From assembly GCF_003334855.1 (NCBI RefSeq), contig NZ_QOWE01000009.1, positions 62,001-126,000 of the forward strand: a DNA stretch of 64,000 nucleotides, in the 5' to 3' direction. The notes below the pieces were generated by a model. That model saw nothing but the letters and a program-made list of their open reading frames with translations. It ran no database searches and was not told where the DNA came from. Positions 41,274-50,179 of this stretch are shown here, in pieces; positions within the stretch are counted from its first letter, which is position 1, and the number at the start of each line of letters is the position of its first letter. The position numbers and the translations under genes were made by a program. The stretch is from Larkinella punicea (GTDB lineage: Bacteria; Bacteroidota; Bacteroidia; Cytophagales; Spirosomataceae).

Positions 41274-42062
41274 TTACAAACCGCCCGTTTTTCCACCATC
41301 CACCGGCACGTTGATCCCGTTGATCGAAGCCGCTGCGGGTGTGCAGAGAAAGGCCACGGCTGCCGCTACTTCTTCCGCTTCTGCAAACCGCCGACTCGGG
41401 ATTTCGGCCTGCATTTGGGCTTCAATTTCATCCAGCGATTTATCCTGCGCGCTCGCCCGCATGGTCAGCACAGCATCCAGCCGGGCCGTACGCGTATATC
41501 CGGGCAAGACGTTATTAACCGTAATTCCGAATTGAGCCATTTCCAGCGACAGGGTTTTGGCCCACTGCGCCACCGCCCCGCGAATGGTGTTGGAAACACC
41601 CAGCCCAACAATGGGCTGTTTCACCGATGTGGAAATAATGTTGACAATCCGGCCGTAACCCGCTTGTTTCATGGATGGGATCACAGCCTGCGCTAAAATC
41701 TGGTTGTTGAGCAAATGCGCGGCAAAGGTTTTGGTAAACTCCTCCAGTTTGGCGTCGATCAGCGGGCCACCCGCCGGGCCACCGGTATTATTAATCAGAA
41801 TGTGAACCTCCGGAAAGTCGGTCAGATAGGCTTCAATAGCGGTCTTCACTTCTTCCGGATTGGCAAAATCGGCCACCTGATACCGGTGTTTCTGCCCTTG
41901 CTGCGTGTCTAATGAGTCGATGGCCTCTTTCAATTTTTCTTCATTGCGAGCCAGCAGCGTAACATTTGCGCCCAATAGCGCCAGTTCAACGGCGGTCGCG
42001 TAGCCAATTCCCTGGGTGCTTCCACAGACAATAGCGGTTTTTCCGGTAAGCGAAAGATTCAT
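41274..42062 (-). CDS. SDR family oxidoreductase
   Basis: 262 residues. The nucleotide-binding motif TAIVCGSTQGIGYATAVELALLGANVTLLARNEEKL is that of a classical short-chain dehydrogenase, and NNTGG, then SxxxxxxxxxYxxxK-like residues (IISTSVKQPIVGLGVSNTIRGAVAQWAK) follow. The catalytic Tyr is not obvious: the block reads S-TSVKQPIVGLGVSN, with no Tyr at the expected position, so activity may be altered. A 16-base palindrome (42161-42176) about 100 bases upstream could be the operator of a TetR-type repressor. No neighbour gives the substrate. Confidence 0.85.
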   Translation of the reverse strand: MNLSLTGKTAIVCGSTQGIGYATAVELALLGANVTLLARNEEKLKEAIDSLDTQQGQKHRYQVADFANPEEVKTAIEAYLTDFPEVHILINNTGGPAGGPLIDAKLEEFTKTFAAHLLNNQILAQAVIPSMKQAGYGRIVNIISTSVKQPIVGLGVSNTIRGAVAQWAKTLSLEMAQFGITVNNVLPGYTRTARLDAVLTMRASAQDKSLDEIEAQMQAEIPSRRFAEAEEVAAAVAFLCTPAAASINGINVPVDGGKTGGL

Positions 42063-42160
42063 CGTATAGTTGGTTTAGTCCGGGCCATTTTTAGCTGGTA
42101 CAACCCATTCATTCGTATAAAACGCTAAATAACGGCATTGCGGCAATATTTTTACTAATT

Positions 42161-42176
42161 TACCAATCAATTGGTA
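42161..42176. promoter_or_regulatory. Palindrome TACCAATCAATTGGTA, candidate repressor operator
   Basis: Seven-base half-sites TACCAAT/ATTGGTA separated by two bases, in the gap between the SDR gene (minus) and LemA gene (plus). The pattern resembles TetR-family operators; no TetR gene is present in the window. Confidence 0.4.
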
Positions 42177-42340
42177 TCTGTAATCAGTTATTCACCCGAA
42201 TCACCTGCCACTCGTCCGCACCGGTTTCCAATCATCAACCCCGGCGGATGGGTTACGGTCGAAAGCGTCCGGCCGTGTAATTTATTGGGATACGGATCTG
42301 GTTTTAACGAACTTTGCTAACAAATTAATCGATAAAAAAC

Positions 42341-42922
42341 ATGTCTAAAGGTCTTATTATTGGCATCGTCCTGGTTCTGATTTTTGGTTTTTTCGGATGC
42401 AGTACATATAACGGTATCGTCGGAAAAGACGCGAATGTGGGTGAAAAATGGGCCCAGGTCCAAACGCAATACCAACGCCGGGCCGACCTGGTTCCGAACC
42501 TGGTGAACACCGTGAAAGGAGCCGCCAATTTCGAGAAAAGTACGCTAACAGCGGTGATGGAAGCCCGTTCAAAAGCCACCAGCGTTCAACTGACCGCCGA
42601 CCAACTGACGCCCGAAAACGTTCAGAAATTCCAGGCAGCTCAGGATCAGTTAGGCGGTACGCTGTCCCGTCTGCTGGCCGTGTCCGAAAACTATCCGCAG
42701 TTGAGAGCCACGCAGAATTTCTCCGAACTCCAGTCACAATTGGAAGGCACCGAAAACCGCATCAGTGTAGCGCGGAACGATTTTAACGCGGCTGTGAAAG
42801 ACTACAACGTCTCCGTCCGCACGTTCCCGGCCAATATTTTCGCCGGCATTTTCGGTTTCTCGCCGAAAGGTTTCTTCGAAGCCTCGCAAGCCGCCCAGAA
42901 CGCCCCAGCCGTCCAATTTTAA
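42341..42922 (+). CDS. LemA family protein
   Basis: 193 residues. An N-terminal helix with a lipobox-like GFFGCSTYNGIVG is followed by the LemA coiled-coil domain (EKWAQVQTQYQRRADLVPNLVNTVKGAANFEKSTLTAVMEARSKATS, FSELQSQLEGTENRISVARNDFNAAVKDYNVSVRTFPANIF). LemA proteins are membrane-anchored helical bundles, usually next to a TPM-domain protein as here; their function is not established. The two TPM-domain genes follow after a repeat-containing gap. Confidence 0.9.
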   Translation: MSKGLIIGIVLVLIFGFFGCSTYNGIVGKDANVGEKWAQVQTQYQRRADLVPNLVNTVKGAANFEKSTLTAVMEARSKATSVQLTADQLTPENVQKFQAAQDQLGGTLSRLLAVSENYPQLRATQNFSELQSQLEGTENRISVARNDFNAAVKDYNVSVRTFPANIFAGIFGFSPKGFFEASQAAQNAPAVQF

Positions 42923-43028
42923 GTTAAGAATTAAAAGTTAAGAGTTAAAAATAGACTGCCTCATTAAACGTTTGGCAGATCAACATTTTTAACTCTTAAC
43001 TTTTAACTCTTAACTTTTAATTCATAAC
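42921..43028. repeat. Inverted repeat made of GTTAAGAATTAAAA-type words
   Basis: Left arm 42921-42952 pairs with 42985-43016 with one or two mismatches. The right side carries an extra tandem word (to about 43028). Words like TTAAGAGTTAA and their complement alternate. It lies between the LemA and TPM genes and starts within the LemA stop codon. Confidence 0.88.
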
Positions 43029-43034
43029 TCCTTT

Positions 43035-43469
43035 ATGTCCGCAATCAACCTTTTCACGTCCGACGAGCAGCAGCAGATCATTCAGGCGATTCGGTCGGCT
43101 GAACTGGAAACGTCGGGCGAAATTCGGGTCCATCTCGAACTGCATTGCCCAACACCGGACGTCATCGAACGGGCGGTGCAGGTTTTCCGGCAACTGAGCA
43201 TGGACCAGACCGCCCAGCGCAACGGGGTTTTGTTTTATCTGGCAACGGAAGACCACAAGTTTGCGGTATTGGGCGATGAAGGCATCAACAGGGTTGTGCC
43301 CAAAGACTTTTGGGTAACCACCAAAGACATTATGCGTGAAAATTTTCGCGCCGGTCGGTTTACGCAAGGGTTCTGTCTGGGCATTGAACGGGCAGGACAA
43401 CAGTTACGACAGTATTTCCCTCGTCTGGACAATGACTCTAACGAGCTTTCCGACGAAATTTCACACTAA
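43035..43469 (+). CDS. TPM-domain protein (cytoplasmic form)
   Basis: 144 residues, no signal peptide. TPM fold motifs: LFTSDEQQQIIQAIRSAELETSGEIRVHLELHC, FRQLSMDQTAQRNGVLFYLATEDHKFAVLGDEGINRVVPKDFWVTTKDIMRENF, AGQQLRQYFPR. TPM (repair of photosystem II/YgcG-type) domains are acid-phosphatase-like in plants but of unknown function in bacteria. Stop overlaps the ATG of the next, membrane-anchored TPM gene (43470) without a gap. Confidence 0.85.
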   Translation: MSAINLFTSDEQQQIIQAIRSAELETSGEIRVHLELHCPTPDVIERAVQVFRQLSMDQTAQRNGVLFYLATEDHKFAVLGDEGINRVVPKDFWVTTKDIMRENFRAGRFTQGFCLGIERAGQQLRQYFPRLDNDSNELSDEISH

Positions 43470-44279
43470 ATGAAACTTCCCTTCGTCACATATCGCTTTG
43501 CAATACCGGTTCGAATTCTGTTGATTCTTCTGCTGGCCGTGGTTTCTTTTCGGACCTACGCCCAGGACGACGTCATTCCGCCCCGACCCAATCCACCGCG
43601 TCTGGTCAATGATTTTGTGGGTATTCTGAAAGCGGACGAACGGGCGAGACTGGAGGAAAAGCTACGGGTTTATAACGACTCGACGTCTACCCAAATCGTC
43701 ATCGTGATTGCTAAAACCACCGAACCATACCCGATTGGCGACTACAGTTTTCAGATCGGTCGCAAGTGGGGAGTGGGGCAGAAGGGGCAGAACAACGGCT
43801 TGGTAATGACCTGGGTACCGTCGACCCGCAAGGTGTTTATTGCTACGGGTTACGGCCTGGAAGGCGCTATTCCGGATGCCATCGCCAAGCGGATTGTCAG
43901 CCAGATTATTGTCCCGCGTTTCAAAAGCGAACAGTGGTATGCCGGTTTGGACGAAGCGACCGACGAAATCATCCGCCGGGCCAGTGGCGAATACAAAGCC
44001 GCCCCGTCGGACGACGGCGGAGGTGGTGACGGCATCCTCTTCTTCATCATCATTTTCGTTGTGATCATCGTCATCATCTGGATCAGCCGGAACCGGGGTG
44101 GGGGTGGCAGCAACCGAAACCGGGGCGGGGGCTTCTTTCCCGTTCCTTTCCCGACCTCCACGTTCTCCGGCTGGGGCAGTTCGTCCGGCAATTGGGGTGG
44201 CGGAGGAGGAGGTGGCGGCAGTTTCGGCGGCTTCGGGGGCGGCAGCTTCGGCGGTGGCGGTGCTGGCGGGGATTATTAG
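43470..44279 (+). CDS. Membrane-anchored TPM-domain protein with Gly-rich tail
   Basis: 269 residues. Signal/anchor helix (FAIPVRILLILLLAVVSFRTYAQ), a periplasmic TPM domain (PPRLVNDFVGILKADERARLEEKLRVYNDSTSTQIVIVIAKTTEPYPIGDYSFQIGRKWGVGQKGQNNGLVMTWVPSTRKVFIATGYGLEGAIPDAIAKRI), a second membrane helix (ILFFIIIFVVIIVIIWISRN) and a glycine-rich tail (GGGGGGGSFGGFGGGSF). This is the usual YgcG architecture. Start directly after the upstream TPM gene. The Gly-rich C-terminus may be flexible or exposed outside the membrane. Confidence 0.9.
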   Translation: MKLPFVTYRFAIPVRILLILLLAVVSFRTYAQDDVIPPRPNPPRLVNDFVGILKADERARLEEKLRVYNDSTSTQIVIVIAKTTEPYPIGDYSFQIGRKWGVGQKGQNNGLVMTWVPSTRKVFIATGYGLEGAIPDAIAKRIVSQIIVPRFKSEQWYAGLDEATDEIIRRASGEYKAAPSDDGGGGDGILFFIIIFVVIIVIIWISRNRGGGGSNRNRGGGFFPVPFPTSTFSGWGSSSGNWGGGGGGGGSFGGFGGGSFGGGGAGGDY

Positions 44280-44346
44280 TGAAGAGTTATGAGTTAAGAG
44301 TTAAATTACTCCGTTAACTCTTCATTCTTAACTCATAACTCTTCAC
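44279..44346. repeat. Inverted repeat overlapping the ends of the TPM and lipoprotein genes
   Basis: Left arm 44279-44299 (GTGAAGAGTTATGAGTTAAGA) and right arm 44326-44346 match perfectly over 21 bases. The left arm starts on the last base of the TPM stop and the right arm covers the lipoprotein stop (44343-44345). Inner GAGTTAA/TTAACTC adds a second stem. Confidence 0.92.
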
Positions 44347-44897
44347 TCTTTTACTTCTCCATCAATCAAAAACCGCTTCTCATCCAGCCACGCCAATTGC
44401 TGAAATCCTTCCATGTGGTAGCGTTTCAACGTGCCTGTCTCGCTTTCCAACCAGACGTTCCGCTCCGATTCGTAGAGTGAATTCTTCGTTCGCAAGGTCG
44501 CTTTCACCAGCCGGGGTTGGCGGGTGGCCGAATCCAGTTCGATGCGCAGAACCTGAACGGGGAGCTTTTCACCCGGTTTCAGGACGTATTCATACGTCAG
44601 CGAATCGGGGCGGTTTTTCAGATAACTGGCCTGATACGCCTGCTTGTTGATGTCGGCTTGCAAAAACAAATCGAGTTCGCGGCTCCAGTCAATGTCTTTT
44701 GTCGTTTGCTGCTCTTTCTCATCGCCAAAACCGGCCTGTTTCAAAACCGTCGGTTGCTGGCTTTTTAACTGACTGATCTGCTGCTCAATATACGATTTCA
44801 GGTCGTAATACGTCCCGGCGGGGGCTTCTTTGGTGGGATTGCTGCAAGCGGCTAATGCCAGAATAAAAACAAGTCCGTAACTAAATTTCATCATCAT
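44343..44897 (-). CDS. Lipoprotein of unknown function
   Basis: 184 residues from ATG at 44897 (MMMKFSYGLVFILALAACSNPTKEAPAG). An upstream ATG at 44921 lies in the terminator hairpin and is rejected. Lipobox LAAC gives a lipid-anchored protein. The mature domain (YDLKSYIEQQISQLKSQQPTVLKQAGFGDEKEQQTTKDIDWSRELDLFLQADINKQAYQASYLKN, then LRIELDSATRQPRLVKATLRTKNSLYESERNVWLESETGTLKRYHMEG) looks like a small beta-strand outer membrane protein. No family recognised. Confidence 0.75.
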   Translation of the reverse strand: MMMKFSYGLVFILALAACSNPTKEAPAGTYYDLKSYIEQQISQLKSQQPTVLKQAGFGDEKEQQTTKDIDWSRELDLFLQADINKQAYQASYLKNRPDSLTYEYVLKPGEKLPVQVLRIELDSATRQPRLVKATLRTKNSLYESERNVWLESETGTLKRYHMEGFQQLAWLDEKRFLIDGEVKE

Positions 44898-44898
44898 A

Positions 44899-44934
44899 AA
44901 AAATACCCCCTGACTTTCCAATCAGGGGGAGTGC
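44899..44934 (-). terminator. Intrinsic terminator of gpmI
   Basis: CTCCCCCTGA-ttggaaag-TCAGGGGG on the minus strand, followed by TATTTTTT, between the gpmI gene and the lipoprotein start. Confidence 0.8.
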
Positions 44935-44985
44935 AATAGTCGTTAGTTGGCGAACACCAACCCAAGCCGAAAAGTTTGTCGTTCA

Positions 44986-45072
44986 AGATAAGAGAGGTGA
45001 GACAAGAGAGTAAAGACCGCATTTGAATGATCTGTTATAAGTCTTTACTCTCTTGTCTCACTTCTCTTGTCT
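44986..45072. repeat. Inverted repeat overlapping the gpmI stop
   Basis: Left arm 44986-45017 and right arm 45041-45072 pair at 30 of 32 positions with a 23-base loop. The right arm covers the gpmI stop (45071-45073). Words like AAGAGAGTAAAGAC occur in both arms. Confidence 0.92.
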
Positions 45073-46606
45073 ATTCCGCTATCAAACTATGGCCCGTCAT
45101 GACATCGGGTTGCGCGATGCCCATCAGTTGCAGAATCGTCGGGGCAATATCCGCCAGAACACCGTTGTTCAGTTTCGGATGAAAGTCGTTATCGACCAAA
45201 ATGCACGGAACCGGGTTGGTCGTATGGGCCGTATTAGGTGATCCATCTTCGTTGATCATAAAATCGGCGTTGCCGTGGTCAGCAATCACAATGGTCGTAT
45301 AACCGTGGGCCAGCGCCGTGGTAATCACCGCCTGAGCGCACTGATCAACGGTTTCGGCGGCTTTTACAACCGCGGAGAACACGCCCGTATGGCCTACCAT
45401 GTCGGTATTGGCAAAATTCAGACAGACAAAATCAACCTGCTCCCGTTCCAGTTCCGGAATAATGGCGTCGCGGATGTCCCTGGCGCTCATCTCCGGTTGC
45501 AGATCGTAGGTCGCGACTTTGGGCGACGGGCACAACAGACGGCTTTCCCCCTCGAACACATCTTCACGACCGCCGGAAAAGAAGAACGTCACGTGCGGAT
45601 ACTTCTCGGTTTCGGCAATCCGGATCTGTTTTTTACCCGCTTTCGAAACTACTTCGCCGAGCGTATTCGTTAGATTATCTTTGTCGTAAATGACCTTCAC
45701 GCCCACAAATTCATTGTCATAATTGGTCAGCGTGACGTAGTACAGGTTCAGTTTTTTCATGTCCTGCTCCGGATAATCCCGCTGACTGAGTGCCAGTGTA
45801 ATTTCGCGGCCCCGGTCCGTGCGGAAATTGAAGCAAAGCACCACATCGCCATCCTGAATCGTCGCCAGCGGTGTTCCGTCGGGATTCGTCACGATAATGG
45901 GTTTGATAAACTCGTCCGTTACGCCTTCCTCATAGGATTTATGAATCGCTGACAACTCCCCGCCCACTTCGCAGGTTTCATGGCCAATGCCCTTCACCAT
46001 CGCATCGTAGGCCAGTTTGACCCGCTCCCAGCGGTTATCCCGGTCCATCGCAAAATACCGTCCGGTGATGGTGGCAATCTGGCCTGTGGTGGTTTTCAGA
46101 TGCGCTTCCAGATCAGCCAGAAAACCGTAACCGCTTTTCGGATCCGTGTCACGACCATCGGTAAACGCATGAATAAATACATCCGTCAGTCCCTGTTCCT
46201 GCGCGACCGTACAGAGCCCTTTCAGGTGTTCGATGTGCGAGTGAACCCCGCCGTTAGAAACCAGGCCGATAAAATGGACTTTCTTGCCGTTGGTTTTGGC
46301 ATAATTCAGCGCGTCGAGTAAAACCGGCTCTTTGTCCAGCGTATTTTGCTCAACGGCTAAATTGATTTTTACCAAATCCTGATACACAATTCGCCCCGCG
46401 CCGAGGTTCATGTGTCCCACTTCGGAGTTGCCCATCTGACCCGCCGGCAAACCGACTGCCAGACCCGAAGCCTCCAACTGGCTATGTGAATAATTCGTAT
46501 ACAGCGAGTCCACGAAGGGCGTATTGGCGGCATCAATGGCCGATACATCGATCTTTCGGGCAATTCCCCAGCCGTCCAGAATCATTAATATGACTTTCTT
46601 ATTCAT
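45071..46606 (-). CDS. gpmI: 2,3-bisphosphoglycerate-independent phosphoglycerate mutase
   Basis: 511 residues, full length. MNKKVILMILDGWGI binds the metal pair at the active site, and the phosphoserine nucleophile lies in GQMGNSEVGHMNLG (Ser 61). DGRDTDPKSG, RYFAMDRDNRWER and the NADHGNADFMI-like block VIADHGNADFM complete the family. It converts 3-phosphoglycerate to 2-phosphoglycerate, one step before enolase, whose gene lies about 6 kb upstream in the same orientation. The 3' end overlaps the 44986-45072 inverted repeat. Confidence 0.95.
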   Translation of the reverse strand: MNKKVILMILDGWGIARKIDVSAIDAANTPFVDSLYTNYSHSQLEASGLAVGLPAGQMGNSEVGHMNLGAGRIVYQDLVKINLAVEQNTLDKEPVLLDALNYAKTNGKKVHFIGLVSNGGVHSHIEHLKGLCTVAQEQGLTDVFIHAFTDGRDTDPKSGYGFLADLEAHLKTTTGQIATITGRYFAMDRDNRWERVKLAYDAMVKGIGHETCEVGGELSAIHKSYEEGVTDEFIKPIIVTNPDGTPLATIQDGDVVLCFNFRTDRGREITLALSQRDYPEQDMKKLNLYYVTLTNYDNEFVGVKVIYDKDNLTNTLGEVVSKAGKKQIRIAETEKYPHVTFFFSGGREDVFEGESRLLCPSPKVATYDLQPEMSARDIRDAIIPELEREQVDFVCLNFANTDMVGHTGVFSAVVKAAETVDQCAQAVITTALAHGYTTIVIADHGNADFMINEDGSPNTAHTTNPVPCILVDNDFHPKLNNGVLADIAPTILQLMGIAQPDVMTGHSLIAE

Positions 46607-46671
46607 AATTCGAAATTAACAACATTAGCGGCAAAAGACGCTATTCTCAGGTTAAAGATGACTTAAAATGG

Positions 46672-46847
46672 CTGGATGGTTGAAGGATGGTTAAAATAGT
46701 TTGATGGTTAAATGGCTTAAAATGGTTTGATGGTTATGGTTGAAGGATGGTTAAAAATGGCAAGACTGCTCAAATTAACCATTTAACCATTTTAAGCCAT
46801 TCAACCATCCTTCAACCATTCAACCATCCTTTAACCATCAAACCTCA
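46672..46847. repeat. Complex inverted repeat of GGATGGTT and TTTGATGG words
   Basis: Left half (46672-46759) and right half (46775-46847) are built of the same short words in opposite orientation: GGATGGTTGAA, TTTGATGGTTAAA, ATGGCTTAAAATGG and complements. Alignment is gapped, and the right part runs into the last codons of the 46838-50176 gene. Confidence 0.85.
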
Positions 46848-49800
46848 AACGTACCCAAACCGGCAATGTAGTCTTTGCTGCCGTCGGTAACCCAGGCATC
46901 CAGTTGGGCCGGATCTTTCATTTGTTGCCCGCGCATCCGTGGAACGGCAATGTAGCCGCATTGCACATCAGTCAATGCCGACATGTCGCTCCACAATTTC
47001 TCAATCTGCGCCACCGGATAAATATCCTCTTGGCCGTGTCCCCAGCGGTATTTGACGTCTTTGGTGGTAACATAGGTCGGAATGCGGTGAGCAACGCTCC
47101 GAACGGCTTTGGCGAGTTTGGCTTCGTCGCCGTCCTGCAAATCCTGACGAGTCAGACCGAACAGCGTCAGCAACGGATCGATCTGAATCCAGGTCGTCAT
47201 CGAATTGTAATAACTCAGATTCAGTTCGTCTTCCTCGCGGGGTTGTGCCAGCCCTTCCAGCAACCGCAGGTTTCCGTTGACCCGCGCCAGTCCTCCTCCC
47301 CGATCTTCGATCCGGCGGGGAACCACCTCGAACGTCAGCATATTTCCCGATTCCAGGTGATGCCCCAGAGCCGCCGGATTCACATCCGCGCCCAGCGTAT
47401 CGATGTTGTGTAACATGACGGTTTCTAACTGCGGGTGCTCGGCCAGCAAGCGCGCCAAGGTTCCGTTGCGGAGCAAATTGGACACTTCATACCAGTGTCC
47501 CAGGGGCGAAAACCGCTGAGCCGCAATGTTATCGACGTAATCCGAGCCTTCGCCTTTCGACTTCGCCCAGCCAATCATCGTCTGGCGAACGGCATCACGT
47601 ACTTTCTGCTTGTTTTCGTCGAGTGTTTCCTGCGGCATTTCTTCCCACATAAACCGCAGATCGCGCTCCATCGGCACAAACCGCTGCCCAATCGAACGAC
47701 CCGGCGACAAATACGTGCTGCCGGAATACCCAAAATTACCGGTTTGTTCCAGCGTCTGCCGAATCGGCTCGTGTGTCAGGTAACTGGTAGCGACCAGATG
47801 CGGAATCAGGCCACCGTGAGTTTCGGCTACTTTCCGGGTTTTGGCCAAATGAATTTCCAGAAAACTCCGGTGTCGGCCATCGATTTCCACAAACGGATTC
47901 AGGGCTTTGATCACCCCGGCGCCTTTCGTCCACCGACTGCCCACGCCTGCTGCCAGACTCAAAACCGCCACTTTTCCGGCGCGAATGGCCGCTTCACCGG
48001 TTTTGACGGATGCTGTCAGTTCATCGAATTGAACGATGTCATCCGGCTGTACATCTTCAATGGTGGTTTCGGCCGCTAATCGATTGCGCGACAGACCGAT
48101 GCGACCCTTTTGCAAATCTTCCCGAATTTCCTCGTGCTGGATGTAATCGAAGCCGTTTTCTTTCTTGATGCGATCGGCTTTTTCGTTTTCAACACTCCGG
48201 TTACTCTGCGACGTTGGATCGGAAACCTTGAACAGATTGCTGATAATCGTTCGCAGAAGCGGATAAGCCAGGTTGTTTTTCTCGCAATAGGTTGTAAACA
48301 GATCAATTTCTGCCCGCCGACTGTACGAAATCGAAGCGGGATCTTTTCGAACCAGTTCCGACACGTGAATACCGTAATACTGTTCCGGCATCAAAGCTTC
48401 GGTTCCAGCCTGCAAGGTCGCCCAGGTTCCTTTGTAATTGATGCTCCAGTTATAGACCACCGGTTCCATCGCAAACGGCAGCGAAGCCGACAATTCCGCT
48501 TTCGTTTTCCGCAGAATGTCCAGCACCTTCATTTTGTAGTCTTCGTAGCCCACCGGATTGACAAACATGCCCATGCCGCCCCCGGACATCCCACCCAGCA
48601 TCAAAAAACCGTAGTAATCGTCGCCAAAGGCAGTTTTTGCTTTGGAAATGATCTGCTCGGTAAAATAGGTGGAAGCCCACGGAATGATGGTTTTGATCGG
48701 GCCTTCCCAGTTTCGGGCGGTATTAGCACCCAGTTTCTGAATGTCGCCTTCTTTGATGGCAGCCAGAATATTATCGAAAACCTGGTTGGTCTGCTGCCGG
48801 GCGTTCCATTCATTGTCGCCCCGGAGCAGGTATTTTTCGGTCACCATTTCCAGAATCGGGCCGACGTTGGAAGCCATCCCGCCGTGCATCAGCACCAGCG
48901 ATTTCATGATCTTCTCGCCCATTTCCGGGTGGATTTCCTCGCCTTGCAACACCCGGTGGCGTGGCAATAGGGTCCCGCGACTGATGCCGGATTCGGGATC
49001 GCCTTCCTGCGCAAACGTGCCCTGAATGGCTTTGATACCGGGCCAGACCCCACCGGAATCCTGCCAGCCTCCGCCCGAACCACCGATCCATTCGCCCAGA
49101 ATGGCCCGCGACGCCACCAGCCGCCGTTCACTTTCTTCCAAACCGCCTTCCAGCTTTTGGGTCTGACCCGTCGCCCGCATGAGCAGACTGATGATCGAGC
49201 CTAATAGGTTGGTCGAAACCGCAAACCGGGAGCCTTTCGGAATGTCGTTGACTTTGGTCACCAGCTCGATGCCCATGCCCGGCGCGACAATCCGGGATAG
49301 AATATCCGGCAACGACTGGTTCGTATTTTCAAACGAAGGTGGAATAAGGCCGGAGGCAATAACACCGGCTTTCACCAGACTCAGGTAATCATTCCCGAAA
49401 TTGAACAAATCGGCGAGATCGGCAATGTCTTTCGTGGTGTTTAAGTCGATGCTCGTCAGCCGCAAAACCGGGTCCGGTATCACGCGAACGTAGCAGTTCA
49501 GCGGGGGGCGAATGTCGGCATCGCGGCCAAAAACGCCTAAATCAATCGATATATTGACCACGCGTGCGCCTTCCGGGTAATCCATTCCGAGGAAGAAAAT
49601 ATCCGACCAGCCGCTGTGGGTCAAGTCCATTCGCACCGAAGTCTGTTCGTGCAGAATGGGATAAAAGAGCGAATTCTCCGGGCGTTTCAGCAGAGCCGGA
49701 TGAATCCGGATCGGGTGTTCTTCGCGGTGGCCGACCCGAAACATCCATTGGTTTCCTTTGCTGGAACGCACACTTTTCCGAACCTGACCGGCCAAAATCT

Positions 49801-50176
49801 GGAATGACAAATGGTGATAGCTTTCGGCCAGGGCGCTGAACAAAGCCGCATTCGGACCTTGTTTCTCCAGTTCGTGCAAAAAGGTAGAGATGGCCTGTTC
49901 GAACCGGCGGGCGAGCAAATCTTCAAAACCGATGTACGGCACTTTCCCGGTTGTTGGCGTCTCGGGATTCTCCATCAGAAAAAACCGGAAGCCTGCGTAG
50001 AGAAACAGAATGGCTCTTACTTTATCGTATAAATTAGGCGTCGATTTCCGAAATTCATCCAGTTCGCGCAACATACCCAGCAATTCTTTCCCCGACAACC
50101 GGCGACTTATTTCGTAAAAAGAACGGTTGCGTTTGGCAGGATCTGTCGAAGTAATCGTCTCTATAAAAACGTTCAT
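46838..50176 (-). CDS. GHMP kinase-like / sugar-nucleotide pyrophosphorylase fusion (1112 residues)
   Basis: The N-terminal half (residues about 1-570) has GHMP-kinase motifs: RMDLTHSGWSD (187-192, motif 1), PKGSRFAVSTNLLGSIISLL (313-332, motif 2, ATP-binding) and GGMSGGGMGMF (528-538, motif 3), plus GGGWQDSGG at 368-376 as in fucokinases. A helical linker (KGRIGLSRNRLAAETTIEDV, 690-709) leads to a UDP-sugar pyrophosphorylase domain (SLAAGVGSRWTKGAGVIKALNPFV, 740-763; then MLHNIDTLGADVNPAALGHHLES). This matches the UGP/UAP1 group, which makes UDP-sugars from UTP and sugar-1-phosphate. The domain order is opposite to FKP, which has the pyrophosphorylase first. Next gene upstream is a GalU-like enzyme, three bases away. 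Confidence 0.82.
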   Translation of the reverse strand: MNVFIETITSTDPAKRNRSFYEISRRLSGKELLGMLRELDEFRKSTPNLYDKVRAILFLYAGFRFFLMENPETPTTGKVPYIGFEDLLARRFEQAISTFLHELEKQGPNAALFSALAESYHHLSFQILAGQVRKSVRSSKGNQWMFRVGHREEHPIRIHPALLKRPENSLFYPILHEQTSVRMDLTHSGWSDIFFLGMDYPEGARVVNISIDLGVFGRDADIRPPLNCYVRVIPDPVLRLTSIDLNTTKDIADLADLFNFGNDYLSLVKAGVIASGLIPPSFENTNQSLPDILSRIVAPGMGIELVTKVNDIPKGSRFAVSTNLLGSIISLLMRATGQTQKLEGGLEESERRLVASRAILGEWIGGSGGGWQDSGGVWPGIKAIQGTFAQEGDPESGISRGTLLPRHRVLQGEEIHPEMGEKIMKSLVLMHGGMASNVGPILEMVTEKYLLRGDNEWNARQQTNQVFDNILAAIKEGDIQKLGANTARNWEGPIKTIIPWASTYFTEQIISKAKTAFGDDYYGFLMLGGMSGGGMGMFVNPVGYEDYKMKVLDILRKTKAELSASLPFAMEPVVYNWSINYKGTWATLQAGTEALMPEQYYGIHVSELVRKDPASISYSRRAEIDLFTTYCEKNNLAYPLLRTIISNLFKVSDPTSQSNRSVENEKADRIKKENGFDYIQHEEIREDLQKGRIGLSRNRLAAETTIEDVQPDDIVQFDELTASVKTGEAAIRAGKVAVLSLAAGVGSRWTKGAGVIKALNPFVEIDGRHRSFLEIHLAKTRKVAETHGGLIPHLVATSYLTHEPIRQTLEQTGNFGYSGSTYLSPGRSIGQRFVPMERDLRFMWEEMPQETLDENKQKVRDAVRQTMIGWAKSKGEGSDYVDNIAAQRFSPLGHWYEVSNLLRNGTLARLLAEHPQLETVMLHNIDTLGADVNPAALGHHLESGNMLTFEVVPRRIEDRGGGLARVNGNLRLLEGLAQPREEDELNLSYYNSMTTWIQIDPLLTLFGLTRQDLQDGDEAKLAKAVRSVAHRIPTYVTTKDVKYRWGHGQEDIYPVAQIEKLWSDMSALTDVQCGYIAVPRMRGQQMKDPAQLDAWVTDGSKDYIAGLGTFEV

Positions 50177-50179
50177 ATA

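Noticed and set aside
46672-46847. CRISPR array
   Set aside because: The repeated words are 8-14 bases, have no regular spacers and alternate in orientation.
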